This document shows, piece by piece, positions 11,303 through 21,312 of a stretch of 64,000 nt of DNA. Source of the stretch: Macrophomina tecta. Lineage: Eukaryota; Ascomycota; Dothideomycetes; Botryosphaeriales; Botryosphaeriaceae. The stretch's first letter is position 1, and every line of letters begins with the position of its first letter. The stretch lies in NCBI GenBank assembly GCA_024180945.1, contig JAKSGN010000003.1:1116001-1180000 (forward strand). The letters run 5' to 3'. The notes beneath the pieces are model-generated. The model had not been told where the DNA came from, searched no databases, and saw only the letters and a list, made by a program, of their open reading frames with translations. The translations under genes and the position numbers were made by a program.

Positions 11303-13068
11303 ATGAACATGGACGGCGAAAATTACACTGGCCCACACATGACCGGGAAGAAGCTCTTGAAGCGGAAAATGAAGTCGCATTTAGCTTTGAGCGAGAGGCA
11401 TGAGCTGACACCTGACATCTACGCCCCTCTTTTTGACTGGATCTTCCGGGATAAACGATTTCAGTGCTGGCAGCTCGGTGAGAGCAGGTGGCAGCTGCGG
11501 TGCGTGGGAGCACCTGGCTCCGGCAAGGCAAGTGTTGGGGATATTCCGTCACACCAGGGCTATCCCTTACAATACCTACAGACGACCTTTGCTGCAGTTG
11601 CTGCAAGGAAGCTGCGAGAGATTCACCGGGATGGGAAGGCTGTCGTGGCATCCGTTTTCATTCAGGCAGACGTGATCTCGCACGAAGCCTCCTTCATTGA
11701 AGACATCTTGGCAAGCATATTCCGTCAGCTCTGCGCTGTCAACAGGCCGCATGCGAGAGACGTTATTGTTATGGAGAAGTATGAGGAATATGTACAAGCT
11801 CGGGAAGAGCGTCAAAGAAATCACACCCGTATCCAGCTCATAAGAGGAGCGCTGCATGCGCGTCTTCACACTTTGGAGCGAGCTTTCCTCATCATTGATG
11901 GCATTGACAGATGCTCTCCTGCGCTCGACCTCTTTCTGGAAAACGAATTGTCCCAGTTGCAGAATGGCAACGTAAAGATCATGATTACTTCGCGCATCCC
12001 GTGCCTCCGGGAACCGGCGGAAGTGGTTATGTGTGATGGCTGCGACTCCGAAGAGCACATGGTTCTCTTTTGGAGATGCAAAACCTGCAAGGGCGAGCTA
12101 TTTGATCTTTGTCAGCACTGTAAGATGAAGGGGATATTTTGCGGGAATTGGTGAGTGTGCAATTGGCTGCCTGAAATCAGAATGCTCGCAATTCAATTGC
12201 TTACGCTTGCACAACCGCCAGCGGCCCAGAGAACCCTCAGTTCAGGCAGCCCTTTGACCATGTCGATCTGGAAATTGCATTCCCCAGTATGGCAGATTAT
12301 ATCAGCTGGGACCTCCAAAACGAGCACGGTGATTTGGGTCTCTTGGAGATGGCTCCGGGAGACCCGGATTGTCCCCCATTATCTACTCTCGGAGAGGAAT
12401 TGGCTAAAAATCGTCACCAAAGCTCCGCAAAACGGCTAGTCGATATGATTGCCCGCCAAGCTTCCGGAAATATCTCCATCGCACGTCTTACTCTTGAGCG
12501 CGTCCACTGTATGCACACTATCAAGGGAGTTGAGGCCTTCGCCGACCGCTTACCCATTAGCTTCATTGCCACGTTCGATGTCATCATGGAAGGGATAGAA
12601 AACCAGCCCTGTGGTATCCGGGACCTTGGTCTCAAAGCTACTGCAGCAATGGCGAACTGCCCGTTTGACCAGGGGGTGGAGTTCGTCAACTTGGAGAGGT
12701 GGCTGCAGGAACACTCATCACTCAGCGACAATGAACGCCACATTCAGCATCGCAGCCTAGAAGAGATATTGCACGCAACGAAAGGCGTGCTTGTAGTACC
12801 TCACTACGCGCACCGTCCTTTGAAGGCGTTTCACCAGGACTTCTACGAGTATGCGCGGGAAAGATATCGCGAGTCGTTGGTGTGGGCGCATGCTCAGCTG
12901 CGGTTTGGGAAATTGGCGGATTCACAGAAAGTCAGGCGGTCTCAGACCGTAGTTCCTTTTGGTCAGAATAACCACCCTGGTAAACTGCGGAAGGCTGGGA
13001 CATTTGGAGAACCGGTGGCGCGACGAACCTTCGATGCCCGGGACAAGAAGTTGGAAATCCCCGCCTAA
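11303..13068 (+). CDS. NACHT NTPase with zinc finger, no C-terminal repeats (546 aa)
   Basis: STAND-type signalling NTPase of the fungal NLR-like group. Exons are 11303-11527, 11582-12150 and 12222-13068 (1641 nt, exact frame). The first intron is GC-AG (11528-11581, donor GCAAGT) and its removal completes Walker A as GAPGSGK plus TT (residues 69-77). The second intron (12151-12221) splits a Cys codon. Walker B is AFLIIDGID (Asp181) and the sensor is IMITSR. A Cys-rich finger follows: C226, C229, C241, C244, C252, C255, C262, C265. The C-terminal part (to 546) looks like the winged-helix region after NACHT. No ankyrin, WD or TPR repeats follow, so it is short for the group. The start at 11303 was chosen because the conserved-looking part begins there; an upstream frame is open to 11075. 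A HET gene follows on the same strand. Confidence 0.8.
11528..11581 (+). other. GC-AG intron inside the Walker A codons
   Basis: AAG|GCAAGT donor and CTACAG acceptor, 54 nt. It is a multiple of three and has no stop codon, so unspliced RNA stays in frame but inserts 18 residues between Lys75 and Thr76 of the P-loop. Confidence 0.75.
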
Positions 13069-13649
13069 CAAGCCACTAAGGCAGATATCGGACCTCTAAT
13101 GCACTATAAGAGGACTCCTGCTTAGCCGGCATGAGGGCGGACGACGAACTTACATCAGATTAATAAAGCTCGCATACCTCTTTGCAAGGTTGCATAGTAC
13201 TGTTAATTTCTGGCTTTCCACCACAGAATTTGCTGGTGCTTTTCATAATATGCTCTTCCGATATGTGAATAGCGCTTCACAATTGGTTCCTTCCGCATGG
13301 GAAGCATTACTGGAGTCACTCATATGCTCGAAGGCAATGACAATGGGAGGTTGCGGTATATTCCTTTAGCCGCGGCTGATTGGTGTCTTCACTCACGATA
13401 TGATTGGTGGATGGAGTAATATGAGCGCCGCGTTACCCCAAATGCATCATGCAGTCAGCAGCAAAGTCCACCCTTAATCCCCAGAGCAGCTTCTTTCTCC
13501 ACCCCTCCCTCCTTCTCCCCTTTTTTTTTTTTTTTTTTTTGGCCCGTATTCAAGTGAAAATCAGCGGCGCACCTCAGGCTGTAAGGTCTGAGCCGAACGC
13601 ATACCTCAACTTTGACTGCTTTGTGCTGTAGGTCCTTCGCTTGCTGAAG
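13069..13649. promoter_or_regulatory. Intergenic, HET gene upstream region
   Basis: Non-coding gap between NACHT and HET genes. A pyrimidine-rich block ends in a 20-T run at 13521-13540, about 110 bases upstream of the HET start. No other element is seen. Confidence 0.4.
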
Positions 13650-16031
13650 ATGATTTGTACCTTCTGCAGAGAAGGCATCCTCGAGGCCAACCGAGTACGG
13701 GGTGAGCACCATAACTATCTCGAGACCTTTGAGCAATCAGTCAGACAAGTTTGCATGATCTGCTGCGCTCTCCGAGAAAACATGGGTGCTCTCGAGTTCT
13801 GGTTCGACCAGGAATCGCCAAAGCCAGTCTACCGGTGGAACCTCCGCAAGGCTGCGGGGACCAGAGAAAGCGAGGAATACGTGATCATCACGCTGCGAGC
13901 TTTACCAGGAAGGACTTCCACAATGCAAGAACCAGCAAAGAGTGATGAGCTCCCTGATAGAATTTTCTACTTGTTGCCAGAAGAAGGTAGGTGTAGACTC
14001 TTGAGATCGACTGACGTAGAATGCTGAAAGAAGAGACAGAGTTGGGGCCGGTGCAATCACTCGCGCAACTTGGACATGGAACCAATTCGGCCCATTCATG
14101 GGATACTGTTGTTCATTGGGTGAAGAGCTGTGAGAAAAACCACGCAAAGTGTAACCGAAGGTGGAGTGGCCACGACTTCGTCCCCACCAGGCTACTCGAC
14201 CTGGGCCCTCTGAGCGCGACATGGCCTCCAGAATCCCTCCAAGTCGTGGATACCAAGCAAAACGCCATCAAAGCCGCTTATGTCACTTTGAGCCACTGCT
14301 GGGGCAAGAAACTCTTCAGGACTCTCCGCACGGAGGACATCCAAAAGTCGGGGAATGCCAGCATCTCTTGGGAAGACATCTGCAAGAACAAGAACTTCAC
14401 GGAATCTATTGAAGTGGCGCGCCATTTACGCATCAGATACATATGGATCGATTCTCTGTGCATCATCCAGAATGACAAGAATGAAGACTTCAACAAGGAA
14501 GGCCCAAGGATGCATCAAGTCTACCGCAACTCTTACTGCAACATTGCTGCTGCTGATTCTGAGGACTGTGAAGGAGGGTTGTTCCGTGTCAGAGATGCTC
14601 AGGCGGAGCACAGCATTTCTACCAGATACCACCCGAAACAATGGTCGTCTACGTTTCAAGACAGAACATGGCGCGTTTTCCCCGGAGACGTGTGGGAGAA
14701 AGACTTGCTGGATAGAGTCCTCTACACGAGGGCCTGGGTGTTCCAAGGTATTGAAGAGCTACACAGTGATGCATTCAATGGGCTGGCTGCTGACAAAACA
14801 CATGACAGAGCGCATGCTCTCTCCGCGGCTTCTTCATTACTCCAAGAATCAGATCTTCTGGGACTGCAGCACCACCACTGCCTGCGAAATCTTGCCTTCC
14901 GGGATCCCTAGGCCGCTTGAAATGCTCGCCAGCGTTGACCGACATTGGCGCGAGAGGCTGCAGGAGTCCTCGCTTCTCGTGAAGCCGCTGGCGGGCACCG
15001 CGAACGATTCCTTGGAGGCTTTCTGGAAGATGGCTGTGGCCAGCTTCACGAGCTGCACCCTTACCAATCCTGCGGACAGGCTGATTGCTATCTGGGGCAT
15101 TGCCGCACTCGTCAGAGAGGCGTTGGGAGAGGATTTCGGTGCGGGGTTGTGGGACAAGAACTTGCACGAGCAGCTTGCGTGGCGTGTGGGCGACTGCGGT
15201 AGCGCTGATCGACCAGAACTTCTGCGAGACGTGTTCCCATCTTGGTCATGGGCATCCGTGATTGGGAAGGTTGAGGTGGCGGATCGTGTTGCAGGCCCAC
15301 GTTTCTACAAGGTCGCTGACCACGAGAGGAGAGAGATCTCATTTCAGTTGAAGACGAATCTCTTCCGGAGACAGGACGAGGAGACGGCGGATTCCTGGGC
15401 ACAAGAGATGCCTCGGATGGACGAACAAATTGCGAGAATGAGGGCAAGGGGGTTAAATATGCTTGAAGTCGACAAGCACGCAGAGTGGACCGGCAAGTCC
15501 GCGAAGACTCTCGAAGCCCCTGGAAAGCCCAAGAAGGCTGCACCTGGGGCCTGTAAGACCAAGGGCGGAGAGGAGCTTCCGGAACTTCAGGACCCTTCGA
15601 TTCCAATCCGAGGACACATCCTTGATGGCACTCTGGCCTCAGGTGACAACGGCAGATGGACACTGCTGGTTCCAGGGCCCACTGAAGGAGTATTAGCGGA
15701 AGCATTCCCAGATTGCAAGCCACAATCCGACGGATTGAACTGCAAATTTGTGTTTCTTGCCGTAACAAGGGAGTTTCGGGACACATTGGGAAGGATAATG
15801 CCAATGGAAGAGGATGCTATAGAAGACGAAGATCTCGAGCGATGCTTATACTCGGGGGTCGGGATTCTTGTGGAAAGCTCTGGGGGCCCCGGGCAGTTCA
15901 GGCGGACAGGTGCCTGGATATTCCGGAGCGTTCCACACGGTATTTGGTCGACATGGCTGAAGATATGTTGTGGCAGAGACGCCGGGGATGAACATGACCT
16001 AAATGAGGGCACAGAGTTCTTCTTGTCCTAG
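13650..16031 (+). CDS. HET-domain protein (heterokaryon incompatibility family), 755 aa
   Basis: Member of the HET family, whose characterised members trigger cell death after fusion of unlike hyphae; the role here is inferred. Exons 13650-13986, 14040-14747 and 14809-16031 sum to 2268 nt in frame. The first intron could instead end at 14030 (AAG), adding three residues. The N-terminus has paired cysteines (CTFC, CMICC). The HET domain shows the expected blocks: AYVTLSHCWG, then IRYIWIDSLCIIQND with MHQVYRNSYCNIAAA, then TRAWVFQ joined by splicing to ERMLSPRLLHY. The C-terminal half (from about residue 430) carries FPSWSWAS, common in this family, and a Lys/Ala-rich linker. It lies 580 bp downstream of the NACHT gene on the same strand; the two may be a functional pair. 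Confidence 0.88.
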
Positions 16032-16620
16032 GCTGTTTCTGATTGAGACTATAGCAGTCGCACGGTTGAACGGCAGCTCGAGCACTTTCATGGAGAGTCA
16101 TTGAGTTTATGGCCTGGAGCATGGTACACCGGCCACTCATCTGATAACCACCGCACACATCTGTAGAGCCGATCGCGTGCCAGATATACCGCCCACCAGA
16201 TGTTGCAGTGATTCAGCAGACCGAATCGAGATAAGTCGGTGGGAAGCAAGGAGTGTATGACGTCCCACACGGCTGACTTAGGTACTTACCCATGTGCGAC
16301 TGCCCCGCTCCTGGTCCTACAACCAGCATCGCGCAACGCAAATAGCCGGCAAGGCGGTCCTAGGTTTGGGAGCAAACAAGAGGGCAGTGCGAGGCATCTG
16401 GGCTAACTCTTTATTCGGCCTAGCGAGGTGGCATTTCTACCTGAAACGGCCAAGGGTACCGCGAGGTGACGTAGGTTCTTCTTCGCTGGCTGTGCCGCGA
16501 CGCGTTTGCTGCCTATAGCAGAGCCGCAGCCCACGCGTCCTGATTCTCGAGTATGGCCACGGCGCTGCACACATAGATGGGCCCTTCTCCTTCCTCTGCG
16601 AGAAGAGCACACCGCGCACG
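16032..16620. other. Intergenic region
   Basis: Gap between HET and amidase genes. I see no gene, repeat or clear regulatory motif. Confidence 0.4.
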
Positions 16621-17919
16621 ATGGCGCCAGAAACGCGCAGCAAGAGCAAGGGCCAGAGCAGGAGAGCACCGCCAGCAAGCTTCCCGGACCCCGCCCAGCC
16701 CTCCACCGCGTCCCGCAAGAAGCGGCCGCTTGATGCAGCGCACGAGCTTCGGCCGCTCAGCTCTCCGAATGCCGTTGCGCTTGACCCCGTTCCTCCGAAG
16801 TACATCATCGACCTCTCGCGCCCGCCTGCAGAGCGATACACCGAGGTCGTGGCCGATTTCAGGCCCCTTCTGGCCAAGCTCCCTGTTCTCTTTGACGACA
16901 TCGTGACAGCGTCCCGCCTTCCTCTCAAATGGACCCGCCGCCTTGCGCGAACGCTGCTACGCCGTGTGTATAGCAAAGAGCAGACCGAAGAGCTCCGAGG
17001 CATCAGCAGAGCCAGCGGCGTCGACATGTATCTGCTCGTCTGCTTCAACACGCTCCTCGACTCGTTCATGGGCTGCACGAGCGGCGGTGCCCGCGTCAAG
17101 ACGGAGGGTGGCACAAGAATGTACCACTTTCGCACCCTCGACTGGGCTATGGACATCCTCCGCCATGTCGTTGTTGAGCTTGAGTTTGTCAACAAACCTC
17201 ATGGCCACGTCATTGCCCGCTCCGTGACGTACGTGGGCTTCGTCGGCGTGCTGACGGGCGTGAGGAAGGACCTCAGTATTTCTCTGAACTTCCGACCCTG
17301 TCACAACGACCCGGGCTCCTTGAGCGCCGCTCTCAAGCTGTGCTACCACCAGCTCGCCGTGCTGCTGGGCCGCCGCCCATCGATCGTTTCTCACCTCCGC
17401 GACATGCTTATCCCTCGTCATCTACACGATTCCAGACGACGCCACGAACCAACCCTCCCAACGCTGGAATCGATCAGACGCACTTTCCCCTCGGTGAAGA
17501 CGAGTGCTGCTTACCTGATATTCAGTGATGGCGACGAGACCACAGTTCTCGAGAAAGACCGCATCACCGCAGTCGAGCGCTCTTCGAACGCTTTCGTTGC
17601 TGCTACAAACTGTGATGCTTTCCGGGAGGGGCTTGGTGCCAGGCAGGGCGCCTTCGGGCTCAATCTGATGGGCCAAGTACTGGATGAAGCTGATGACAGG
17701 CTTGAGGTCTTGGAACAGCGGTGGCGGAAGGTTGAAGAGCGATTCAGGCGAAGAAAGAGCACAGTGCCGCATGAAGAGATCTATGGAACCGTCAAGGATG
17801 TCGAAGAAATGGTGCAAATATACCCTATCACCAATGAGAGCACACATTACTCGTTAATAATGGATCCAAAGGCTGGCGAAATCCTGTGGGTAAAAAGGTA
17901 CGCCTTGGGGGCAATTTAG
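16621..17919 (+). CDS. Acid ceramidase / NAAA-like Ntn amidase, 432 aa
   Basis: Single exon. Related to the N-acylethanolamine acid amidase and acid ceramidase family, which hydrolyses amide bonds of lipid amides with an N-terminal cysteine freed by self-cleavage. The family features are LLVCFNTLLDSFMGCTS, with the candidate nucleophile Cys152 in GCTS, then YHFRTLDWAMD (compare the G-R-x-x-D motif after the nucleophile in the family), and a mixed alpha/beta C-terminal half. A prodomain-like segment (YIIDLSRPPAERY) precedes it. Unlike animal lysosomal members there is no signal peptide: the first 35 residues are basic and Pro-rich. Substrate cannot be told from sequence. It sits within the accessory island, with no obvious partner. 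Confidence 0.78.
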   Translation: MAPETRSKSKGQSRRAPPASFPDPAQPSTASRKKRPLDAAHELRPLSSPNAVALDPVPPKYIIDLSRPPAERYTEVVADFRPLLAKLPVLFDDIVTASRLPLKWTRRLARTLLRRVYSKEQTEELRGISRASGVDMYLLVCFNTLLDSFMGCTSGGARVKTEGGTRMYHFRTLDWAMDILRHVVVELEFVNKPHGHVIARSVTYVGFVGVLTGVRKDLSISLNFRPCHNDPGSLSAALKLCYHQLAVLLGRRPSIVSHLRDMLIPRHLHDSRRRHEPTLPTLESIRRTFPSVKTSAAYLIFSDGDETTVLEKDRITAVERSSNAFVAATNCDAFREGLGARQGAFGLNLMGQVLDEADDRLEVLEQRWRKVEERFRRRKSTVPHEEIYGTVKDVEEMVQIYPITNESTHYSLIMDPKAGEILWVKRYALGAI

Positions 17920-18416
17920 CAAGCAAATACTTCCGCGCATTTATGACTTCTGGGCCTGACGTCATAATAAGGCATTTCCTGTATACTCTCAGGCAGGACC
18001 GAACTATAAAGGCGTTGTTTATAGCCTTTTCTTTTTTCTGTATTTCTTTTTTTTTTTTTTTTGTTGTTGTTGTTGTTGTTTGGGGGGTTTGTTGGGGGGG
18101 GGGAGTTGGTTATTTTGATACGCATTGTGCACCCTTTTATCTCAAGGATCAACACCGTAGCATTTCCGGTCGAGACCCGTTAGAGTAATCGGCCGGCGAT
18201 AGATAAAATCGAAGTTGTGGATAATAGCGTTCGAACGAATGAGTAAACCCATGCACATGTCTGACTGCAGCGTCTGCTATGCCTTTGAGACAGTCGTCTC
18301 AAAAAATAAGACGGGGCTCAATACCATTGCTACTTGAGCTTTGAGGCCCTCACTCAATCATAACCTTGCATCGCTCTTTCCCCGCATAACCAAAGCGCCC
18401 ACAGGTTGCTCATTGA
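17920..18416. other. Intergenic region with T and GTT/G tracts
   Basis: Holds a 16-T run (18047-18062), followed by GTT repeats to about 18080 and G-rich runs. It lies between two convergent genes. No gene is seen. Confidence 0.5.
18047..18106. repeat. Low-complexity T / GTT / G tract
   Basis: T16 followed by six GTT units and G-runs up to ten bases, directly visible. On the minus strand it is a C- and A-rich tract. Confidence 0.8.
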
Positions 18417-18689
18417 TTACTCAGAACTCTCGACAGCCTCGCTGTAGGAGCCGTATTTGCCTTGAAGGAGTGAGCCCATGAGCTCTCTGACCTTCCTTAA
18501 ATACTTACCATAACTGCCGTAATTACCGTAGTTGCCATACGAGCCGTAGTCAATCGGAGTTGCCGTAGCCGTAGCCGTAGTGGTTGCGGTGGTGGCCGGT
18601 TCTTGGGGAATTGGTTTAGGAGCGGGAGCGGCGAAGGCGCTGGCCGCGGCTAATGCCAGAATGGAAATGATAGTCTTCATGAAACCCAT
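18417..18689 (-). CDS. Small secreted Tyr/Gly-rich peptide precursor, 74 aa spliced
   Basis: Short secreted protein. The start at 18689 (or 18680) gives a clear signal peptide (MKTIISILALAAASAFA). A Thr/Ala/Pro-rich linker follows, then a Tyr-Gly repeat region in which YG alternates with S, N or K. A 48-nt intron fits (18508-18461, perfect donor GTAAGT, AAG acceptor). Removing it joins YGSYG to KYGSY and continues the repeat. The intron is a multiple of three and has no stop, so the unspliced 90-aa form is also open and inserts a basic stretch (LRKVREL). There are no Lys-Arg spacers of the Kex2 type. Function is unknown: structural cell-surface peptide, effector, or substrate of the neighbouring UstYa-like enzyme are options. 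It is divergent to that gene. Confidence 0.65.
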   Translation of the reverse strand: MGFMKTIISILALAAASAFAAPAPKPIPQEPATTATTTATATATPIDYGSYGNYGNYGSYGKYLRKVRELMGSLLQGKYGSYSEAVESSE

Positions 18690-20061
18690 GGCTGCAAATT
18701 TCTGCGCTTATTGAATCGATAATCGGGACGGATCACAGTCTCAGAAAGAACGGTTCGATTTGGGTTTCGGCAAGTGAGAGGCGCGGATGCGATTTTATGT
18801 ACCTGCGGAACACTTGCCCACTGCTGTCGTCCTACGTACGGAAAAGCAAGGGGGATGAGGAGCTAGGTCATATGCGGTATTGGTGTGCTGTCGATTGCAT
18901 ACTCGAACGCCGTGGGGCCTTGTTGTGAAGCCATGACAAAATTGGCGTTGTCGGCTGATTGAGGGCCGGGAGTCTTTTTGTCCATATGGCTCTCTCTCTG
19001 TCTACTCATTGGTCGAGTACATGATCTGCCGGAATCGAAAACTAGGAGGTCGATTCCAAAAGTATTGCAGCAGCAAGATCAACCATGCATGGGGAGTAGA
19101 AGCGTTCGTCCGAAAGCAATTTCCAGAAAGCCTGAGGACACTTTCACCCGGGCGTTGCGCCTCGTCTTCCTCGTAAAAGCAGGTCAATACTCGTGATCAG
19201 GATCTCATATTGATGGTGTGCTCACATAAAATTGGATTAGCTTCTGGTCAGCATACAGGAAGCCGTAACTGGACTTGTGCCAGCGTCAGGCTCTACTGGG
19301 GCTAGAACGGGACCTGGTCTGCGATAGCCACATTTATCACGCCAATTTATCTATTAAAATGTGTCTCAAAATGAAGTCCATATCTGAATGCAACCCCACA
19401 CTTTGCGGAAGCGAGGAAAGCCTTGTGCTGCAAGAGCTGCTGATTTCACACCTTCCTCATGTGGAAGGCAGCTTCGGTGGGCCCCGTGCTAGCTTGCGGA
19501 TCGCCAAACGTCATTCTGCCGATCAACAGAAACGATACTGAGGCTTTCTGACAGAGCATAACAGTGCTTCACAATCTTTCGGCAACAGAGATGGTAAGCA
19601 TTTGAGAAATGACATAATGGAAAGCCTCTCAGTTGGATTTACAATGTCCATTACGGTTTGTATTACAATGCATTGCAATACTGAAAATTTTCGAAAGTGC
19701 ACCATTCTGTCTCCAAAGCTGCATAGATTGTGCTGCTAATAATAGCACAAACTTTGCCCTTCCTGCACTTGGGCTCCCACGTCTACTGGCGCCAGCGCTG
19801 GTGGGCTTCTTGCGGGCTTGCATCTGTACGAGTCTTCGCACACCATCTCAACCCAAATGGGTATCACAAAGTAGCCTCCCTTGCGAGCTGAAGCGGGGTA
19901 GACGACAAGGGTGCCTGCTCGCGAAACTTCACCCCGACCTGCCGCCTTTAGTCGGCTGACACTCGCCCAAAGAATTTCCACAAAGACCAAACTCCCCACA
20001 TTCAATTGCGAAGTTGTTTTCTGTGGCTCTCCTTGTGCGCTTGCCCAAGACTGTGGCAGCC
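18690..20061. promoter_or_regulatory. Divergent intergenic region, peptide / UstYa-like gene
   Basis: About 1.4 kb between two divergent starts, long enough to hold a shared control region. I see no gene. The frame at 19275-19541 has no recognisable domain or supporting signal. Confidence 0.4.
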
Positions 20062-21277
20062 ATGTTCGAAGAAGATTCCAAGAGGGACTCAACTTCCGAC
20101 CCGGAATCCCGCAAAAGGTTGCTCACCGACGAGGAAGTTCTTCAGCAGGAGCCAAACAAGGCGGTGAAGACTCTTTCGTGGCTCGCGATAGCTGTGTTGG
20201 TTCTTTTCGTGGCCTGCTCGGCGGGGTTCATAGGAGTGTGGATTGGGCGGCATCATGCAAGGCAGGATCCCACCGAAAAAGTCTGCACAGAGCGCTTGAA
20301 TCAGTATTGTAAGGACTTTAACATGTATTCGACTTTTCTAAAAAAAAAAAAAAAAAAAAAAAAAGCTTACTGCCTCTCCAGCACCTCTCTGGGATGAAGT
20401 GAAGATCTCGTACGGGGTGCAGCATTTCAATGGCTCTCTACTCAAGGAGAACGTCTTTAGAAAAGACGCTAGCCCAGAGGTTGACGCCGCATGGAAGTCT
20501 CTTGGAGTGAACTGTGAGTATAATAGTGGGCAGTGTCGTCTCTGGAATCTTAGCTGATCCACTTTCTTCAGATCGGAGTGTTGCCATACCTGCGGACAAG
20601 GCGAAAAGAGCTGGCATCGCCAAGGACCAAGTAAAAATCTCGGACAAGTATGGCGGGGGTTATCCAGCCAATGTTGAAGGACTACACCAACTGCACTGTT
20701 TGGTACGTACAATTTGCGAGCACTTATGTGGGCTTGACGCAGTTATCCATACATACTTCACATTTTCCTTTCTGAACATGTGCATCTCGACGATTGCTTC
20801 AACCGCCCACGTGTTGAACTTCACAATCCTTCCACAGCTTGTCGGCGCCATTGACAACAATTTTCTTGAAGAATCTCGTCCGACAGTCACTTTACTACAA
20901 CTACGAATACTACCACAAATCTGGGAAAGGCGCCTTCTCAAATGCTGACCACATAGTCCGAAAGCATGTCTGTGAGTGAAACCCCGCCGTACAAACAGTC
21001 CCGCCTACGCCCTAACCAGCCCCTCCCAGCACACTGCCTTGACATCATCCGCCAGCAACTCATGTGCACCGTCGACACCGGGGTCCTCGGCCAAGTGTGG
21101 TTCCAGCCCACCAACGGCCCCATCGAAGCCTTCGTCGACTTCAACACGCAACACAAATGCCGCAACTACGAAGCCATCCGCGCCTGGGCCGAAGCCCAGC
21201 AGATCCCCGCTACCGTCCCGGCCGACTTCCTACAGCCTCCGCGGCCCGGCGACACCATCTACACCACCATCCCCTAA
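20062..21277 (+). CDS. UstYa-like (DUF3328) membrane protein, 285 aa
   Basis: Family of copper-type oxidases/cyclases linked to fungal ribosomal peptide (ustiloxin, cyclochlorotine) and other secondary-metabolite clusters. Five exons: 20062-20308, 20382-20513, 20572-20702, 20872-20971 and 21030-21277 (858 nt, exact frame). Introns are 73, 58, 169 and 58 nt; the first contains a 25-A run and the third uses an AAG acceptor. A single transmembrane helix lies at about residues 36-60. After it come YSPLWDEV, FNGSLLKENVFR and AAWKSLGVNYR, typical of the family. Both diagnostic motifs are present: HQLHC (165-169) and HVSHC (202-206, its Ser codon made by splicing). Motif spacing and the intact frame argue for a functional gene. 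It converges with a GST gene 35 bases away. Confidence 0.87.
20340..20364. repeat. 25-A homopolymer in an intron
   Basis: Uninterrupted A run lying inside intron 1 of the UstYa-like gene, between donor and acceptor. Confidence 0.85.
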
Positions 21278-21312
21278 GCAAACCTCCCCCACACCATATC
21301 ACAGTCCCCTTC

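Noticed and set aside
19275..19541. 88-codon frame between the peptide and UstYa-like genes
   Set aside because: No domain, no signal peptide, no splice or start context support; it would have been attractive as a cluster gene.
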